DNA of 16,272 nucleotides. Source: CAYMKE01 sp964390955 (GTDB taxonomy: Bacteria > Bacteroidota > Bacteroidia > Bacteroidales > JBBRXJ01). Each line of letters opens with the position of its first letter. The stretch's first letter is position 1. This document shows positions 14,251-16,272 of this stretch, piece by piece. Position numbers and translations under genes: made by a program. The notes under the pieces were generated by a model. It was not told the DNA's origin. It made no database searches and saw only the letters and a list, made by a program, of their open reading frames with translations. The stretch covers positions 1-16,272 of the forward strand of contig CAYMKE010000050.1 of assembly GCA_964390955.1 (NCBI GenBank), written 5' to 3'.

Positions 14251-16224
14251 TTATTTCAACATTACTTGGCCTCCTGTTACAGGAATTGCCTGTCCTGTTT
14301 CATATTCCTGCTCCATAGCATAATACACAGCTTTCATAACATCTTCCGGATAGCAGCCGCGTTTAGCAGGTACCTGGTTCTCATAATGCTTTTTTACATC
14401 CTCCATAGTTTTTGCACCAGGCACTTTTCCTGCTTTTAAATATTGAACAAAAAGGCCTTTCTCAGGATCCGACCATAATGGCCCGTCAAAAAAGTTGCCG
14501 GGGCATATGGCATTGACTTTAATATTAAACGGCATTAATTCCAGAGCAAAAGACTGGGTTAATCCAATACCGCCAAACTTGTTACCTGCATATGTAAAAT
14601 TTTTATTACTGCCCTGCAACCCTGATTTTGAATTAACTTGTATAATATCAGTAAAATAATTGCCTTTATATTTAGATTGCAGTTTCATCACTTTGGATGC
14701 ATGTTTTGCACAAATAAAAAAACCTTTATAATTGACTTTTGTCATAAAATCAAAGGTATTGCTGTCCATTTCATCCAATCCACCGGCCCGTAGGACTCCT
14801 GCGTTGCTTATAAATAAATCGAGTCCGCCAAATCCGGTAATTGTTTCAAATATCAGATTCACTACAGAGATATCATCCGACACATCTGTTTTAACAAAAA
14901 ATGCATGATTTTTTTGTGCTTTATCATTTAATGCTGCAGCAAATTCTTGTCCTTTTTCTTCTTGAAGATCAGCAATTACCACATTTACTCCTTTTTCAAA
15001 TAAATTTTCAACAATGCCTCTTCCAAATCCTTGTGCCCCTCCTGTTACAATTGCTATCTTCCCTTCGGGAGATTTCATTCCCGGAGCTTCTGTGTTTCCT
15101 GGTTTCCACTTTTTAATAAAATCAACAGCTTCGCCGGTAAGGGGGTTGGGCCCGCCAAAATCATTACTATAAAAAGATATTTTCATTAAATCCTCAAATG
15201 TATTGAGGGCTGTCTCGGCCGCTTTATGATTAGTGCCTGCAGCAAAAAGCCCGTATTCTTCCAGTAATAAAATATTCGGTAATTCTTTTTCCCCGAAGTC
15301 ATCAATTTTATCTTTTATCTGTTGTAAAATTTCTTCCGGTTCTTTGCTTTTAGTGGTTACATATAAATAATGATCGCCACAATAAGTAACAATATCGGGT
15401 GTAAACGGTTTTGAAATTTTATCAACACAATTCACACATCCGGTATATTGGTTGATAAACCGATTGTTTCTGTGCCTGATGATTTTCTTTGAATCACGTG
15501 AAAGCAACATACGGATAGCCGGGATTATTTCAGCAATGTTTTTATTTGGGTCAACAGAAGTTAAATCCGGCTGTTGGGTCGTATGATGTTTTACTTTGGA
15601 AAGCATTAAATCAGACAATTGCCGAATTGCAGCAAGGGAATCACTGTTTATAAGTACACCATGGTTTTCCAGAACAATGATCTCAGGATCAGAACCTGCG
15701 CTTTTTCTATATTCAGCCAACTTATTTTTTAATAATATATAAAGATCATATCCTACAGCATATGAGACAAACATGGCTTTCTCCCCGAACAACTGATACG
15801 TGTGTTTTTCTGCTTTTTTACTGCAAGCCATGCCATTCACAATAGTGGGATGCAAATGCACCACATATTTGTATGCAATGGTATGATGAATAGCTGTATC
15901 CACAGATGGAGATAAGATATTATCTTCTGAAACAACACTCTCCCAAAGTCCTTTTTTAACTTGTTTTTCCCGTTTTAACGGATTATTGTCATAATTCCTG
16001 TTCAAAATTTCATCAAGTTTATCCCTGTTGAGTTTTACAAACCCGTTTTCAGAGAGTGTGCTTAATTCAACGCCACTTGCTGTTATATCAATATATTGTT
16101 CATTTTTCACGGAGACATTGCCACCTCCGGCAATGGTTTGCTCTTTGTTAAGGCCATAAAACCTTGCCAGTTCGATTAATTCAGTTAATTGGTTCATACT
16201 AGTCAAAATATTTATAAATTTCAT
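14251..16224 (-). CDS. Bifunctional class II aldolase / short-chain dehydrogenase (rhamnulose-1-phosphate aldolase type)
   Basis: This 657-residue cytoplasmic fusion protein has two enzyme domains. Residues about 11-370 form a class II (AraD/FucA-like) aldolase with zinc-ligand histidines His123 and His125 (VVHLHPT) and His188 (LENHGVL). Residues about 388-657 form a short-chain dehydrogenase with the NAD-binding motif TGGAQGFGRG (394-403), NAG (474-476) and catalytic Tyr545/Lys549 (YAGNK). Fusions of this kind, such as the RhaEW/YuxG group, cleave L-rhamnulose 1-phosphate to dihydroxyacetone phosphate and L-lactaldehyde and oxidise the lactaldehyde. Other deoxysugar phosphates cannot be excluded. 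The length is near, or slightly below, the usual 680-700. The ATG at 16224 is chosen; an ATG at 16197 is possible. Its place beside SusC points to catabolism of a rhamnose-type sugar released from the imported glycan. Confidence 0.92.
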   Translation of the reverse strand: MKFINILTSMNQLTELIELARFYGLNKEQTIAGGGNVSVKNEQYIDITASGVELSTLSENGFVKLNRDKLDEILNRNYDNNPLKREKQVKKGLWESVVSEDNILSPSVDTAIHHTIAYKYVVHLHPTIVNGMACSKKAEKHTYQLFGEKAMFVSYAVGYDLYILLKNKLAEYRKSAGSDPEIIVLENHGVLINSDSLAAIRQLSDLMLSKVKHHTTQQPDLTSVDPNKNIAEIIPAIRMLLSRDSKKIIRHRNNRFINQYTGCVNCVDKISKPFTPDIVTYCGDHYLYVTTKSKEPEEILQQIKDKIDDFGEKELPNILLLEEYGLFAAGTNHKAAETALNTFEDLMKISFYSNDFGGPNPLTGEAVDFIKKWKPGNTEAPGMKSPEGKIAIVTGGAQGFGRGIVENLFEKGVNVVIADLQEEKGQEFAAALNDKAQKNHAFFVKTDVSDDISVVNLIFETITGFGGLDLFISNAGVLRAGGLDEMDSNTFDFMTKVNYKGFFICAKHASKVMKLQSKYKGNYFTDIIQVNSKSGLQGSNKNFTYAGNKFGGIGLTQSFALELMPFNIKVNAICPGNFFDGPLWSDPEKGLFVQYLKAGKVPGAKTMEDVKKHYENQVPAKRGCYPEDVMKAVYYAMEQEYETGQAIPVTGGQVMLK

Positions 16225-16242
16225 ATGTTTATTTTTAAATTT

Positions 16243-16272
16243 TCAATGGTCATATGGAACCGCATGATTAAA
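16243..16272 (-). CDS. Possible C-terminus of an upstream gene, cut by the window edge
   Basis: On the minus strand an open frame enters from beyond the window and ends with TGA at 16245-16243, encoding a tail that reads FNHAVPYDH. The stop is 18 bp before the aldolase/dehydrogenase ATG, a typical operon spacing. Only nine residues are visible, so no family can be named and the frame itself is not secure. Confidence 0.3.
   Translation of the reverse strand, partial: FNHAVPYDH

Overview
The window looks like chromosomal DNA of an AT-rich member of the Bacteroidota, most likely an environmental or marine Bacteroidales/Marinilabiliales-type lineage. The reasons are a SusC/SusD pair, a protein with a C-terminal type IX secretion (T9SS) sorting domain, acidic lipoprotein export signals after the lipidated cysteines, few Shine-Dalgarno sequences, and several TAnnTTTG-type -7 promoter boxes. 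No tRNA, rRNA, CRISPR array, transposase or phage gene was seen.

Right part (about 7.5-16.3 kb, all minus strand, so read from high to low coordinates): a polysaccharide-utilisation locus (PUL). It starts with the tail of an unidentified gene cut by the window edge. Then come a fused class II aldolase/short-chain dehydrogenase of the rhamnulose-1-phosphate aldolase/lactaldehyde dehydrogenase type, a SusC TonB-dependent transporter, a SusD lipoprotein, a small PKD-like acidic lipoprotein (probable surface glycan-binding protein), and a secreted CBM9-like protein with a T9SS tail. The last is followed by a strong terminator. A serine-type sulfatase follows at 7442-5859.

Middle (about 3.4-5.6 kb): core genes. 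These are an ECF sigma factor with a TTG start and a strong Shine-Dalgarno, a small orphan protein downstream of it, a bidirectional terminator, convergent rsmE (16S rRNA m3U1498 methyltransferase), and a divergent YfcE-like phosphoesterase.

Left part (about 0.2-3.3 kb, minus strand): a complete three-gene TRAP transporter in the order DctP lipoprotein, DctQ small permease, DctM large permease. A 213-bp array of 8-bp units separates the first gene from the other two. Just past the DctM stop codon lies a palindromic, terminal-inverted-repeat element.

Read together, the rhamnose-type aldolase/dehydrogenase, the sulfatase, SusC/D with accessory glycan binders, and a TRAP system resembling uronate transporters suggest use of a sulfated glycan containing deoxyhexose (rhamnose) and uronic acid, of which ulvan is one example. 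This substrate call is inference: no lyase or glycoside hydrolase is visible, and the PUL evidently continues beyond 16272. The least ordinary items are the 8-bp array inside the TRAP locus and the palindromic element abutting the dctM stop codon.
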